This document shows, in pieces, positions 1 through 9,122 of a stretch of 64,000 nucleotides of DNA (positions are counted from its first letter, which is position 1; each line of letters starts with the position of its first letter). This stretch comes from Flavobacterium psychrophilum (GTDB lineage: Bacteria; Bacteroidota; Bacteroidia; Flavobacteriales; Flavobacteriaceae): NCBI GenBank assembly GCA_945862065.1, contig CAMAWT010000006.1, positions 79,525 to 143,524 on the forward strand. The letters run 5' to 3'. The position numbers and the translations under genes are program-made. A model generated the notes under the pieces. That model was given only the letters and a program-made list of their open reading frames with translations. It was not told the DNA's origin and made no database searches.

Positions 1-861
1 CAGCTTGTAAAAGGTAAAATCAATGTGCTAAATGTTTGGAGAGAAGGCGTCGATATTAATTTTGGCACTGCAGATGAGAATGTTGGAAAATATGCTATAA
101 AATCATTTACAACAGCAACCAAAGCCTTAAAAGACGGATTAATTGATGTATTGGTTACGGCTCCAATAAATAAATTTAACATTCAATCAGAGGATTTTAA
201 ATTTCCAGGTCATACCGATTATTTGAATCAAGAACTAGAAGGAAATGCATTGATGTTGATGGTTCAAGACAATTTAAGAGTTGGATTACTTACAGATCAT
301 GTGCCGGTAAATCAAGTATCCTCTCATATTACAGAAAAATTGATAACTCAAAAAATAGAAACAATCAACCTTACGTTGAAGCAAGATTTTGGGATAAATA
401 AACCAAAAATCGCTTTATTAGGTTTAAATCCGCATTCTGGAGATCACGGCGTTATTGGAAAAGAAGATCAAGACATCATGAAACCAACAGTAAAAAAGCT
501 CTTTGAAAAAGGCATTCTTGTTTTCGGACCTTATGCTGCAGATGGTTTTTTTGGCAGTAGCCAATATGAAAAATATGATGCTGTTATTGCAAGTTATCAT
601 GACCAAGGGCTTATTCCTTTCAAAACACTTTCATTTGGAAACGGTGTAAATTATACGGCAGGTTTAGATAAAATAAGAACTTCGCCAGATCATGGAACCG
701 CTTTTGAAATTTCAGGAAAAGGCTTGGCAGATTATAATTCGTTTAAAGAGGCAGTTTATCTTGCTATTGACATATATCACAAGAGAAATGAATACAAAGA
801 TTTGATAAAAAACCCTTTAAAAACAAAAGAAAAAGAGTTATTAACAAAAAAAGGTGCATAA
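1..861 (+). CDS. pdxA: 4-hydroxythreonine-4-phosphate dehydrogenase, 3' part
   Basis: PdxA oxidises 4-phosphohydroxy-L-threonine in the DXP-dependent pathway to pyridoxal phosphate in the cytoplasm. The frame is open from base 1, so the N-terminus lies outside the window; about 287 of roughly 350 codons are present. The three metal-ligand histidine contexts of the family are visible: FPGHTDYL, LNPHSGDHG and SYHDQGLIP, and the substrate-binding end GTAFEISGKG follows. The family assignment is strong. The gene is followed after 77 bases by the YceD/rpmF/fabH/acc block. That block has its own promoter, which overlaps the pdxA 3' flank. Confidence 0.95.
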   Translation, partial: QLVKGKINVLNVWREGVDINFGTADENVGKYAIKSFTTATKALKDGLIDVLVTAPINKFNIQSEDFKFPGHTDYLNQELEGNALMLMVQDNLRVGLLTDHVPVNQVSSHITEKLITQKIETINLTLKQDFGINKPKIALLGLNPHSGDHGVIGKEDQDIMKPTVKKLFEKGILVFGPYAADGFFGSSQYEKYDAVIASYHDQGLIPFKTLSFGNGVNYTAGLDKIRTSPDHGTAFEISGKGLADYNSFKEAVYLAIDIYHKRNEYKDLIKNPLKTKEKELLTKKGA

Positions 862-866
862 GGCTT

Positions 867-894
867 TTGAAATTACAATAATTTTATATCTTTG
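867..894 (+). promoter_or_regulatory. Bacteroidetes-type promoter for the YceD-rpmF genes
   Basis: TTG at 867-869 and TATCTTTG at 887-894 are separated by 17 bases. This matches the Bacteroidetes sigma-factor consensus TTG-N17-23-TAnnTTTG. It starts six bases after the pdxA stop codon and leaves a leader of about 40 bases before the DUF177 start. Confidence 0.75.
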
Positions 895-938
895 CACTCC
901 CAAACTGGTTTTTTTGGTTTGGAAAAATTGAAAATCAG

Positions 939-1481
939 ATGAAAGTAACAAATGAATTTTTAATTCCCTTTATCGGATTAAAGTTAGGTAAACATCATTT
1001 TGAATTTCAAATAAATAAAAAGTTCATTGAAGATTTTGATTATCATGAATTTGAAGATTGTGATATCAAAATAGCGATAGTTTTAGAAAAAAAGAGCACC
1101 CTTTTGGAACTCGATTTTAAACAAAAAGGAACCGTTCATGTTCCATGTGACTTGACTAACGAAATGTTTGATTTGCCTGTAAAAGCAAAATTACATTTGG
1201 TAGTTCAGTTTGGAGATGATTTTAATAATGATAATGAAGAGTTATTAATTTTGCCTCATGGAGAACACCAATTGGATGTTTCACAGTACATTTATGAAAT
1301 GATTGTGTTGAGCGTTCCATTCAAAAGAGTCCATCCAGGAATCAAAGATGGTTCTTTAAATACAGAAGCGCTTGACAAATTAACGGAGTTATCATTCAAA
1401 GAAAAGAAGCAAAATAATATTAAACAAGAAGAAATTGACCCAAGATGGGACAAGTTAAAACAACTATTAACGGATAAATAA
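939..1481 (+). CDS. YceD/DUF177 family protein
   Basis: This 180-residue acidic protein belongs to the DUF177/YceD family, which in other bacteria is needed for normal accumulation of large-subunit rRNA. Supporting features are its place directly before rpmF (9 bases apart), the usual arrangement for this family, the central conserved stretch around CDLTNEMFDLPV and the C-terminal DPRWDKLKQLL ending. The ATG at 939 follows a clear promoter at 867-894. Molecular function in Bacteroidetes is not known; the rRNA role is transferred from the family. Confidence 0.85.
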   Translation: MKVTNEFLIPFIGLKLGKHHFEFQINKKFIEDFDYHEFEDCDIKIAIVLEKKSTLLELDFKQKGTVHVPCDLTNEMFDLPVKAKLHLVVQFGDDFNNDNEELLILPHGEHQLDVSQYIYEMIVLSVPFKRVHPGIKDGSLNTEALDKLTELSFKEKKQNNIKQEEIDPRWDKLKQLLTDK

Positions 1482-1490
1482 TATAGTAAA

Positions 1491-1685
1491 ATGGCACATC
1501 CTAAGAGAAAAATCTCCAAAACAAGAAGAGATAAAAGAAGAACACATTACAAAGCAACAGCTGCAACCATTGCAACTTGCCCAATAACAGGTGAGGCACA
1601 TTTGTACCACAGAGCTTACTGGCATGAAGGCAAAATGTATTACAGAGGTCAAGTAGTTATTGACAAATCAGTAGTTGAAATTTAA
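1491..1685 (+). CDS. rpmF: 50S ribosomal protein L32
   Basis: This 64-residue basic protein begins [20 protein letters not shown], the signature of L32 of the large ribosomal subunit. The bacterial family length is about 57-65 residues. Only one of the zinc-ribbon cysteines is left ([15 protein letters not shown]), so it is a zinc-free C-minus type. It lies 9 bases after the YceD gene, presumably in one transcript, and is followed by a strong terminator at 1708-1737. Confidence 0.97.
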   Translation: MAHPKRKISKTRRDKRRTHYKATAATIATCPITGEAHLYHRAYWHEGKMYYRGQVVIDKSVVEI

Positions 1686-1707
1686 TATATTTTACTATTA
1701 AAATATA

Positions 1708-1737
1708 AACTCTCACTCATTTGTGAGAGTTTTTTGT
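1708..1737 (+). terminator. Intrinsic terminator after rpmF
   Basis: A perfect 9-bp stem, AACTCTCAC/GTGAGAGTT, has a 6-base loop and is followed by a T-rich run. It separates rpmF from fabH. Confidence 0.85.
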
Positions 1738-1833
1738 TTTATTATTTTTCAAATTTTATTATTACTTAATTATTTTTTGTAATTTCAACCTCTCAAAAAA
1801 GCATTATTTTTTTGAGGTTTTTAAAACAATAAC

Positions 1834-2823
1834 ATGAATAAAATTACCGCAGCAATTACCGCAGTTGGAGGATATGTCCCAGATTTTGTACTATCTAATA
1901 AAGTACTAGAAACATTGGTTGACACCAATGATGAATGGATTTTAACAAGAACCGGTATCTCTGAAAGAAGATTGCTGAAAGAACCAGGCAAAGGAACTTC
2001 TTACCTTGCTATAAAAGCCGCTCAAGACTTAATTAAAAGAAAAAACATCAACCCAGCCGAAATAGATTTACTCATTATGGCAACCACAACACCCGACCTG
2101 CCCGTTGCAGCAACAGGGGTTTTTGTAGCTACTCAAATCGGTGCCGTTAACGCTTTCTCATTCGACCTTCAAGCAGCATGTTCTAGCTTCCTTTTCGGAA
2201 TGTCAACGGCTGCAGCTTACATAGAATCAGGCAAGTACAAAAAAGTATTATTAATAGGTGCAGATAAAATGTCGTCAATCGTAGATTACACAGACAGAGC
2301 AACTTGTATCATCTTTGGCGATGGAGCAGGAGCGGCATTGTTTGAACCAAATCACGAAGGATTGGGCGTTCAAGATGAAATTTTAGTGTCTGATGGTATC
2401 GGTAGAGAATATCTAAAAATAGATGCTGGTGGATCGATTTTGCCGACTTCAAAAGATACCGTAGCAAATGGTCAACACTGTGTTCATCAAGACGGGAAAA
2501 CCGTTTTTAAATATGCCGTTTCAGGTATGGCAGACGTTAGCGAGAAAATCATGCAACGCAACCATCTTGCAAATGTTGATGTAAATTGGTTGATAGCTCA
2601 TCAGGCAAATAAAAGAATAATCGACGCTACAGCTTCCAGAATGGGAGTTGATGAAGATAAAGTATTAATTAATATTCAAAAATACGGAAATACAACTTCA
2701 GCAACCTTACCTTTGCTGTTAAGTGATTTTGAAAGTAAATTTAAAAAAGGTGACAATCTCATCTTTGCAGCCTTTGGTGGCGGATTTACATGGGGCTCTA
2801 TTTATTTAAAATGGGCTTATTAA
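1834..2823 (+). CDS. fabH: 3-oxoacyl-ACP synthase III (KAS III)
   Basis: FabH starts fatty acid synthesis by condensing acetyl-CoA or branched acyl-CoA with malonyl-ACP. The 329-residue protein has the full Cys-His-Asn triad: C116 in DLQAACSSF, histidine in LIAHQANKRI and asparagine in YGNTTSATLP. It also has the C-terminal GGGFTWGS glycine-rich loop. It is followed after 32 bases by accB and then accC, so the genes supplying malonyl-CoA and the first condensation are neighbours. A weak A/T hairpin lies just upstream (1792-1816). Confidence 0.97.
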   Translation: MNKITAAITAVGGYVPDFVLSNKVLETLVDTNDEWILTRTGISERRLLKEPGKGTSYLAIKAAQDLIKRKNINPAEIDLLIMATTTPDLPVAATGVFVATQIGAVNAFSFDLQAACSSFLFGMSTAAAYIESGKYKKVLLIGADKMSSIVDYTDRATCIIFGDGAGAALFEPNHEGLGVQDEILVSDGIGREYLKIDAGGSILPTSKDTVANGQHCVHQDGKTVFKYAVSGMADVSEKIMQRNHLANVDVNWLIAHQANKRIIDATASRMGVDEDKVLINIQKYGNTTSATLPLLLSDFESKFKKGDNLIFAAFGGGFTWGSIYLKWAY

Positions 2824-2855
2824 ACGAAAGACAAATTAACTAAATAACAATAATT

Positions 2856-3326
2856 ATGGATTTAAAAGAAATTCAAGCACTAATTAAATTTGTTGCAAAC
2901 ACAGGTGTAGCCGAAGTAAAACTTGAAACTGGCGATGTAAAAATTACCATTAAAACTACTTTAGAAAACGCAGCTCCAGAAGTAACTTATGTGCAACAAG
3001 CTCCTGCTCAAGTAGCAATCCCAGCTGCTACACAAACTCAAGTTACAGCAACTCCTGAAGCTCCTGCAGCAGACGATAATGCTAAATATGTAACCATAAA
3101 ATCACCTATGATTGGTACTTTCTACAGAAAACCAGCTCCAGATAAAGCCGTGTTTACAGAAGTTGGAAGCACAATCCAAAAAGGAGATGTTCTTTGCGTT
3201 ATTGAAGCTATGAAATTATTCAACGAAATCGAGGCTGAAATTTCAGGTAAAATCGTTAAAATTTTAGTTGACGATATGTCACCAGTTGAATTTGATCAAC
3301 CATTATTTTTAGTTGATCCATCTTAA
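2856..3326 (+). CDS. accB: Biotin carboxyl carrier protein of acetyl-CoA carboxylase
   Basis: This is the biotinylated carrier subunit of acetyl-CoA carboxylase, 156 residues. An N-terminal dimerisation segment is followed by an Ala/Pro/Thr-rich linker (about residues 45-73) and the biotinyl domain. The biotin-accepting lysine is K120 in VIEAMKLFNEIE. It is adjacent to accC. The carboxyltransferase subunits are not in the window, but four bio genes that make its cofactor are. Confidence 0.96.
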   Translation: MDLKEIQALIKFVANTGVAEVKLETGDVKITIKTTLENAAPEVTYVQQAPAQVAIPAATQTQVTATPEAPAADDNAKYVTIKSPMIGTFYRKPAPDKAVFTEVGSTIQKGDVLCVIEAMKLFNEIEAEISGKIVKILVDDMSPVEFDQPLFLVDPS

Positions 3327-3365
3327 TAAAGTTAGAAGTTAGAGGTTAGAAGTTAGAAGTTTTTC
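3327..3365 (+). repeat. Heptamer tandem repeat between accB and accC
   Basis: About four and a half copies of the 7-mer AAGTTAG (one with a substitution) follow the accB stop codon. They are followed by imperfect repeats of TGTCTAATT up to about 3410. Similar 7-base-periodic sequence occurs at 13755-13827 and 30818-30882. Confidence 0.7.
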
Positions 3366-3418
3366 TATCTTCCAAATTGTCTAATTGACACAATGTCTAA
3401 TTATCTAATTAAAAAAAT

Positions 3419-4765
3419 ATGTTTAAAAAAATACTAATTGCAAATAGAGGCGAAATAGCATTACGTGTTATTAGAACCTGCAAAGAAATGGGCATTAAAA
3501 CTGTTGCGGTTTATTCAACAGCTGATGCCGAAAGCTTACACGTAAAATTTGCCGACGAAGCCGTTTGTATCGGGCCAGCTCCAAGTAATTTATCCTACTT
3601 GAAAATGTCCAATATCATTGCAGCAGCAGAAATTACCAATGCAGACGCTATTCATCCAGGTTACGGATTCCTTTCAGAAAATGCTAAATTTTCTAAAATT
3701 TGTCAAGAACACGGCATCAAATTTATTGGCGCATCGCCAGAAATGATTGATAGAATGGGCGACAAAGCTTCGGCTAAATCTACCATGAAAGCAGCAGGAG
3801 TGCCCTGTGTTCCTGGTTCTGAAGGAATTTTAGAATCTTTTGAACAAACCCAAACCTTAGCCAAAGAAATGGGCTATCCTGTAATGCTCAAAGCAACTGC
3901 AGGTGGTGGAGGTAAAGGAATGCGCGCCGTTTGGAAAGAAGATGAATTATTAAAAGCTTGGGAAAGCGCTCGTCAAGAAGCTGCAGCAGCATTCGGAAAC
4001 GACGGTATGTACCTTGAAAAATTAATCGAAGAACCTCGCCATATTGAAATACAAGTTATTGGAGATTCGTATGGAAAAGCCTGTCACCTTTCAGAAAGAG
4101 ATTGCTCAGTACAACGTCGTCACCAAAAACTTACCGAAGAAACACCATCGCCATTCATGACTGATGAACTTCGCAATAAAATGGGTGAAGCCGCAGTAAA
4201 AGCAGCCGAATACATTAAATATGAAGGCGCCGGAACGGTAGAATTTTTGGTTGACAAACACCGCAACTTCTACTTCATGGAAATGAACACACGTATCCAA
4301 GTAGAGCACCCAATAACCGAGCAAGTAATTGATTACGACCTTATTCGTGAGCAAATTATGGTAGCAGCCGGCATTCCAATTTCGGGTAAAAATTACTTCC
4401 CAAATTTGCACGCTATCGAATGCCGAATCAATGCCGAAGATCCGTACAACGATTTTCGTCCATCGCCAGGTAAAATTACCGTTTTGCACTCGCCAGGAGG
4501 TCACGGAGTACGACTGGATACGCACGTTTACGCAGGTTACACCATTCCGCCCAACTACGATTCGATGATTGCAAAACTCATCACAACGGCACAAACAAGA
4601 GAAGAAGCCATCAACAAAATGAAACGCGCCCTAGACGAGTTTTATATAGAAGGCATCAAAACCACCATACCGTTCCACAGACAATTGATGGACGAACCCG
4701 ATTATGTGGCAGGAAACTACACCACAAAATTCATGGAATCATTCAAAATGAAAGATAAAGAATAA
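3419..4765 (+). CDS. accC: Acetyl-CoA carboxylase, biotin carboxylase subunit
   Basis: AccC carboxylates the biotin on AccB using ATP and bicarbonate. The 448-residue length is normal for the family. Visible motifs are the N-terminal [16 protein letters not shown], the ATP-grasp glycine loop [11 protein letters not shown] near residue 160 and the catalytic segment [15 protein letters not shown] near residue 290. An intrinsic terminator follows at once. The 92-base gap from accB holds tandem short repeats, but the two genes are probably co-transcribed. Confidence 0.97.
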   Translation: MFKKILIANRGEIALRVIRTCKEMGIKTVAVYSTADAESLHVKFADEAVCIGPAPSNLSYLKMSNIIAAAEITNADAIHPGYGFLSENAKFSKICQEHGIKFIGASPEMIDRMGDKASAKSTMKAAGVPCVPGSEGILESFEQTQTLAKEMGYPVMLKATAGGGGKGMRAVWKEDELLKAWESARQEAAAAFGNDGMYLEKLIEEPRHIEIQVIGDSYGKACHLSERDCSVQRRHQKLTEETPSPFMTDELRNKMGEAAVKAAEYIKYEGAGTVEFLVDKHRNFYFMEMNTRIQVEHPITEQVIDYDLIREQIMVAAGIPISGKNYFPNLHAIECRINAEDPYNDFRPSPGKITVLHSPGGHGVRLDTHVYAGYTIPPNYDSMIAKLITTAQTREEAINKMKRALDEFYIEGIKTTIPFHRQLMDEPDYVAGNYTTKFMESFKMKDKE

Positions 4766-4768
4766 TAC

Positions 4769-4798
4769 AAAAACCGCTTTTAGAAGCGGTTTTTTTTT
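4769..4798 (+). terminator. Intrinsic terminator after accC
   Basis: The stem ACCGCTT/AAGCGGT has a 4-base loop. It is extended by A/T pairing and followed by a run of nine T. Confidence 0.85.
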
Positions 4799-4893
4799 GC
4801 GCACAACTTCCAACTTCACACTGTTTTTTATCATTTGGGCATGCCCTTGTTGCAGACAATTCACAAACCAAAAGTTCGTATATCTTAGCAACA

Positions 4894-4993
4894 AGGTCGG
4901 GCTTTCGGCTGTATCTTTTTCTTGCCCCAAACCAGCACAGCCGCACGGGGGCAAGAAAAAGGATGCCGCCTCTATCCCTCATGCGCGTTTACG
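4894..4993 (+). repeat. Dispersed palindromic element, copy 1
   Basis: A GC-richer element in an otherwise AT-rich 388-base gap between accC and tadA. A perfect 14-bp stem (4915-4928 with 4948-4961) has a 19-base loop. It is flanked by the conserved boxes GTCGGGCTTTCGGCT on the left and GGATGCCGCCTCTATCCCTC on the right. A close copy lies in the opposite orientation at 36991-37088. No coding function is credible here. Confidence 0.8.
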
Positions 4994-5153
4994 GTAGATA
5001 GTTTAATAAGGTTAATATGTTTGTGGGGATTATTAGGTTTATGGGGTTCCAACCTTGAAAGGGTTTTTACTAACAAACAAAATGTCTTGAAAAAATGAGG
5101 ATGAGTGCTTCTAATTTTAAAAAAGCATAAAATATTTTGGTATTTTGTGTCGT

Positions 5154-5597
5154 TTATTTTCTCTTGGTTGCAAAAAATTCCTTCATCAGTTGTGCACATT
5201 CATTGGCTAAAACACCAGAAACCACTTCGGTTTTTGGATGGAGTTGCGTGCCTAGTTTGGTATAGCCTCTTTGGTCGTCGGTGGCGCCATACACAATTTT
5301 TGAAATCTGACTCCAATAAAGCGCGCCTGCGCACATTTGGCACGGTTCTAAGGTTACGTACAAAGTGCAATTTTTGAGGTATTTGCCACCCAAAAAATTG
5401 GCTGCTGCCGTGATGGATTGCATTTCGGCATGCGCCGTAACATCGTGCAAAAGTTCGGTTAAATTGTGGCTTTTGGCAATTATTTTATTTTCGATTACAA
5501 CAATGGCCCCAACGGGAATTTCGCCTTTTTCAAAAGCAATTTCAGCTTCTTGAAGGGCTTTTTTCATAAAATACTCGTCGGTGAATAGGTTTTCCAT
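5154..5597 (-). CDS. tadA: tRNA adenosine(34) deaminase
   Basis: TadA deaminates A34 to inosine in tRNA-Arg so that it can read CGU, CGC and CGA codons. This 147-residue cytidine/deoxycytidylate deaminase-fold protein has the zinc and catalytic residues H56 and E58 in HAEM and C86 and C89 in PCQMC, as expected. It is transcribed away from dxs. The start at 5597 follows a TATTTTTG -7 box by only four bases. A guanine deaminase is the main alternative in this fold, but length and motifs favour TadA. Confidence 0.92.
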   Translation of the reverse strand: MENLFTDEYFMKKALQEAEIAFEKGEIPVGAIVVIENKIIAKSHNLTELLHDVTAHAEMQSITAAANFLGGKYLKNCTLYVTLEPCQMCAGALYWSQISKIVYGATDDQRGYTKLGTQLHPKTEVVSGVLANECAQLMKEFFATKRK

Positions 5598-5601
5598 GAA
5601 G

Positions 5602-5609
5602 CAAAAATA
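5602..5609 (-). promoter_or_regulatory. Putative -7 box of tadA
   Basis: TATTTTTG on the minus strand ends four bases before the tadA ATG. No TTG is seen at the usual distance, so only the -7 element is supported. If it is used, the leader is almost absent. Confidence 0.45.
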
Positions 5610-5701
5610 CGATATTCATTGTTAATACTTTGTGGGTATAATTACAATTATTCATTACCCATTTTCAATTATCCATTTTCAATTATTAATTGTAAATACC
5701 G

Positions 5702-5709
5702 TAACTTTG
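5702..5709 (+). promoter_or_regulatory. Putative -7 box of dxs
   Basis: TAACTTTG lies 14 bases before the ATG at 5724. It supports that start over in-frame upstream starts, which would sit before the promoter. Upstream (5630-5695) is a direct repeat of the 14-mer CCATTTTCAATTAT. Confidence 0.5.
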
Positions 5710-5723
5710 CTTTTTTAATTCAC

Positions 5724-7490
5724 ATGAAAAGCAACCTTCTTCAATATATCAATTCTCCTTCTGATTTAAGAAAATTGGAAACCACTCAATTGCCAGCTCT
5801 AGCTGCGGAATTGCGGAAGTTTATCATCAATATTGTTGCCACTAAAGAAGGTCACCTTGGCGCAAGTTTGGGTGTGGTCGAGCTCACCATTGCGTTGCAT
5901 TATGTGTTTAATACGCCCAATGATTTATTGGTTTGGGATGTTGGCCATCAGGCGTATGGGCATAAAATTCTTACGGGCAGAAGAGAAGTTTTTGCAACCA
6001 ACAGACAATTAAACGGTATTTCTGGTTTTCCAAAACGATCAGAAAGTAACTATGATTCTTTTGGAGTTGGTCACTCGTCCACTTCTATTTCTGCGGCTTT
6101 AGGGATGGCTATGGCGTCCAAACTTCAGGGTATTGATAAACAACATATTGCAGTTATTGGCGATGCCTCTATTGCAAGCGGTATGGCGTTTGAAGGATTG
6201 AATCATGCGGGCGTTTCGGATGCTAATTTATTGGTAATTTTAAATGATAATGCCATAGGAATTGACCCGAGTGTTGGCGCTTTGAAAAATTATTTAACCT
6301 CGGTTAAAGAAGGGAAAAACCCACGCCAAAACAACATGATTAAGTCACTCAATTTTGACTATTCTGGACCTATTGATGGACATGATATACCCGCATTAAT
6401 CGCCGAATTAAAGCGGTTGCAAAAAACGAAAGGCCCTAAATTTCTTCATATAATTACCACCAAAGGAAAAGGTTTATTGCAGGCAGAAAACGATCAAGTA
6501 ACCTATCATGCACCAGGAAAATTTGATGCACAAACTGGCGAAATATATTTAAAAAACGATGAAAATATTCCGCCAAAATTTCAAGATGTATTTGGTTTAA
6601 CATTGCTTGAATTAGCCACTTCAAACCCTAAAATTATTGGAATAACTCCGGCAATGCCCTCTGGGAGTTCGTTAAAGTTCATGATGGATGCTTTTCCCAA
6701 TCGTGCTTTTGATGTGGGAATTGCAGAGCAACACGCCGTTACATTGGCAGCCGGAATGGCAACGCAAGGAATGGTGGTTTTTTGCGCCATTTATTCTACT
6801 TTTTTACAACGTGCCTATGATCAAGTAATTCATGATGTTGCCTTACAAAATTTACCCGTTATTTTTTGTATTGATAGAGCAGGATTGGTTGGCGAAGACG
6901 GCGCTACCCATCACGGAGTGTTTGATTTAGCTTATTTGCGATGTATTCCGAACCTGATTATTTATGCTCCAAAAGATGAAATTGCCCTCAGAAATATCTT
7001 GTACACAGCATCACTTGGGCTTAATCATCCCATAGCCATTCGTTATCCAAGAGGCAGAGGAAGTATTGTTAACTGGCAACAGCCGTTTGAAAAAATAGAA
7101 ATTGGCAAGGCAAATCAATTAAAAAGCGGATCTAAAATTGCCGTTTTATCAACAGGTTTTATTGGTAAAAATGTTACTCTTGCACTTGAAAAAACGGAAA
7201 ACGCATCTTTGTTTTCGCACTTTGATTTTGGTTTTATAAAACCGTTAGATGAGGTCAGTTTACATGCTATTTTTGAACAATATGATGCAATTATAACCCT
7301 AGAAGACGGTGTTATTTCTGGCGGATTTGGTAGTGGTATTGCTGAATTTTCAAAACAAAACCAGTATGCAACTCCTATTAGAATGCTGGGTGTGCCCGAT
7401 GCTTTTATCGATCAAGGCACCATAGAGCAACAACAACAAATGTGCGGCATTGATGTTGTGAGTTTGCAAATGTTGTTTTCTTCTTATTAA
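5724..7490 (+). CDS. dxs: 1-deoxy-D-xylulose-5-phosphate synthase
   Basis: DXS condenses pyruvate and glyceraldehyde 3-phosphate to DXP, the first step of non-mevalonate isoprenoid synthesis and a precursor for thiamine and PLP (pdxA lies nearby). The protein has 588 residues, slightly short of the usual 620. Visible parts are DVGHQAYGHKILTGR, the thiamine diphosphate motif beginning GDASIASGM and ending LNDN, the catalytic glutamate in GIAEQHAVT and the transketolase C-terminal domain. The ATG at 5724 is chosen because a -7 box sits at 5702-5709 and the residues upstream do not look like DXS. Confidence 0.93.
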   Translation: MKSNLLQYINSPSDLRKLETTQLPALAAELRKFIINIVATKEGHLGASLGVVELTIALHYVFNTPNDLLVWDVGHQAYGHKILTGRREVFATNRQLNGISGFPKRSESNYDSFGVGHSSTSISAALGMAMASKLQGIDKQHIAVIGDASIASGMAFEGLNHAGVSDANLLVILNDNAIGIDPSVGALKNYLTSVKEGKNPRQNNMIKSLNFDYSGPIDGHDIPALIAELKRLQKTKGPKFLHIITTKGKGLLQAENDQVTYHAPGKFDAQTGEIYLKNDENIPPKFQDVFGLTLLELATSNPKIIGITPAMPSGSSLKFMMDAFPNRAFDVGIAEQHAVTLAAGMATQGMVVFCAIYSTFLQRAYDQVIHDVALQNLPVIFCIDRAGLVGEDGATHHGVFDLAYLRCIPNLIIYAPKDEIALRNILYTASLGLNHPIAIRYPRGRGSIVNWQQPFEKIEIGKANQLKSGSKIAVLSTGFIGKNVTLALEKTENASLFSHFDFGFIKPLDEVSLHAIFEQYDAIITLEDGVISGGFGSGIAEFSKQNQYATPIRMLGVPDAFIDQGTIEQQQQMCGIDVVSLQMLFSSY

Positions 7491-7639
7491 TTATTATAGA
7501 AAGAATATTAAAAAAACATTGGATATTACAAAAATATAATGGATTAAATTTATAGAAGTGTGTAACCAATACATTAGCATTTAGATTATTAAAAACTAAT
7601 TTTAGCTTTTTACTTTTCGATTTTGTGACCAAAAGGATT

Positions 7640-7736
7640 GGGCATTTTCCCAGCCTTATTCCCGTTTTTCGCTACAATCTTTTTGTTTTTGAAAAAAAAA
7701 CAAAAAGGATTTCCGCTGCACCCGGGGGTAAGCCTC
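7640..7736 (+). repeat. Dispersed palindromic element, copy 3
   Basis: In the 441-base gap after dxs, a perfect 12-bp stem CTTTTTGTTTTT/AAAAACAAAAAG (7679-7690 with 7696-7707) is flanked by CGCTACAAT and GGATTTCCGCTGCACCC. The layout is that of copies 1 and 2, but the stem sequence differs. The rest of the gap is AT-rich with no gene seen. Confidence 0.65.
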
Positions 7737-7931
7737 CAACTATTGGCATTTTCCAAACTTTTGGGATTTTTTGAATATCCTACTATTTTACTTATTTTTG
7801 ATGAAAATAAATAAAAACAAATATTGTTTTAAAGTTATTTGCAAAAAAAGAATAAAGAAGCAAATACTTTACTGTTTTCTATAGTTAGCAGCTATTTTTG
7901 CTCATCTAAAACTTAAATATTCTTTAAGAAA

Positions 7932-8531
7932 ATGAATTACTCTAAAATTGCAAAACAATTAATTGAATTAAAAAATGCGGACTTAATGTTTAGAGAAAAA
8001 CTCATTAAGAAAAAAAAACTCTCTGAAGGTTACAACCATGAAATGGAAAATCTTCACATTCATCACGCAGAACTACTAAATGAAATAATTGATATAATTG
8101 GTTTTCCTACAATTGAGAAAGTTGGAATTGAAGCAAGTGAATCGGCTTGGTTAATCATTCAACATGCTATAAGTAAACCTGATTTTATGAAAAAATGTTT
8201 GAACCTTTTAGAGAATATAATTGTTGAGAACAAAGCTTACGAAAAAAAATTAGCACACCTAACGGATAGAATAGCTGTGCTAGAAGGAAAGCCTCAATTA
8301 TATGGTACTCAATTCGATTGGGATAAAAATGGAGAATTAAGTCCCAATACTTCTGATGATTTTTTGAAAGTTAACGCTCGAAGATTAAAAATTGGGCTTA
8401 ATACACTTGAAGAACAAACAATAATTATGAGAAAACGAGCAAAAAAAGAAAATCAATCTTTTCCAACAAATTTTAATGAAAGAGAGAATGAAATCTATAT
8501 TTGGAAGAAAAAAGTGGGTTGGATAAAATAA
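7932..8531 (+). CDS. DUF6624-like protein
   Basis: This 199-residue cytoplasmic protein has no signal peptide or membrane segment. The pattern GFPTIEKVGIEAS, then AWLIIQHAI, then LTDRIAVLEGKPQLYGTQ is what I associate with the DUF6624 family, whose function is unknown. A TATTTTTG box lies at 7893-7900. It sits with another orphan small gene between two palindromic repeat copies (7640 and 9123), in a stretch separating core genes dxs and bioA. It may be an accessory insertion; members of this family are sometimes found near secreted toxins, but nothing here proves such a link. Confidence 0.6.
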   Translation: MNYSKIAKQLIELKNADLMFREKLIKKKKLSEGYNHEMENLHIHHAELLNEIIDIIGFPTIEKVGIEASESAWLIIQHAISKPDFMKKCLNLLENIIVENKAYEKKLAHLTDRIAVLEGKPQLYGTQFDWDKNGELSPNTSDDFLKVNARRLKIGLNTLEEQTIIMRKRAKKENQSFPTNFNERENEIYIWKKKVGWIK

Positions 8532-8611
8532 AACACGCAACCCAACTCTACTTCGTGCCCACAATCAGTAGTAAGTTAAAAATAGATAAAAATGGACAAA
8601 CAAAGAGTAAA

Positions 8612-8672
8612 TATAATTGAGATTGGCACGAGCATGACGCTCGCGCTAGCGGGGGGGGTGAGGGAGCTACCA
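8612..8672. other. GC-rich patch with G8 run and small hairpin
   Basis: Between the two orphan genes a short GC-rich patch contains CGAGC-ATGAC-GCTCG (a 5-bp hairpin) followed by CGCTAGC and eight G in a row. It stands out from the AT-rich surroundings. It may be a fragment of a repeat element; nothing more can be said. Confidence 0.4.
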
Positions 8673-8710
8673 GATGTACATTAATAATTTGAATAACTTA
8701 ATTAAGTAAA

Positions 8711-8959
8711 ATGAGTAGAGAAATATTTGATGAAAGAAAAGCTGATTTAGTAAATCTAATAAAAGTTAGTTTAGTGACAACATACATTTCTGAACAAGAT
8801 AGAACATCTTTAATGAGACTTTTAGAGTTGCTCAATCAGTATTCATTTGAAAATAGATTGTATAAAAAAGGATTACTGTCTCATACGATTATTGACAGTT
8901 TGGAGTTAGATTATTCATTAGGAGAAAAATTTATAAAATTTGACAATGATATAAAATAA
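8711..8959 (+). CDS. Unknown 82-residue protein
   Basis: A small soluble alpha-helical protein of 82 residues, beginning MSREIFDERKADLVNLIK, with a Leu-rich middle (MRLLELLNQYSF) and the ending EKFIKFDNDIK. It has no cysteines, signal peptide or membrane segment. I do not recognise the family. Codon use and the clean frame argue that it is real. It follows the DUF6624-like gene by 179 bases and precedes an IS-end-like hairpin. Confidence 0.5.
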   Translation: MSREIFDERKADLVNLIKVSLVTTYISEQDRTSLMRLLELLNQYSFENRLYKKGLLSHTIIDSLELDYSLGEKFIKFDNDIK

Positions 8960-8997
8960 AGTTGCTGCTAAGACGGAAGCAGGTGCTTACGATGGTG

Positions 8998-9053
8998 TGT
9001 CTTGTCATGAAATAGGTTTACATTTTTGTGTGAACTTATTTCAGGACAAGACA
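8998..9053. repeat. Long inverted repeat resembling paired IS ends
   Basis: Two arms of about 25 bases face each other with only 4-6 bases between (8998-9022 and 9029-9053); about three positions mismatch. The right arm reads GAACTTATTTCAGGACAAGA. From memory the arm resembles terminal inverted repeats of Bacteroidetes IS3-like elements, but no transposase is present. It may be a MITE or excision scar. Confidence 0.55.
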
Positions 9054-9122
9054 GTTGGTTATAGAGATGTTTTTCAATTTTGCGTTTTCACAAAAAGTCA
9101 ACTGAAAAACTAAATGTCAAGT

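Noticed and set aside
4797..4997. 66-codon plus-strand frame after accC, and minus-strand frames there
   Set aside because: They overlap palindromic element copy 1, which is GC-rich and repeated at 36991-37088; not protein-like.
5619..5723. Longer dxs with 35 extra N-terminal residues
   Set aside because: The extra part contains repeats and the -7 box at 5702-5709, and it does not resemble the DXS N-terminus.
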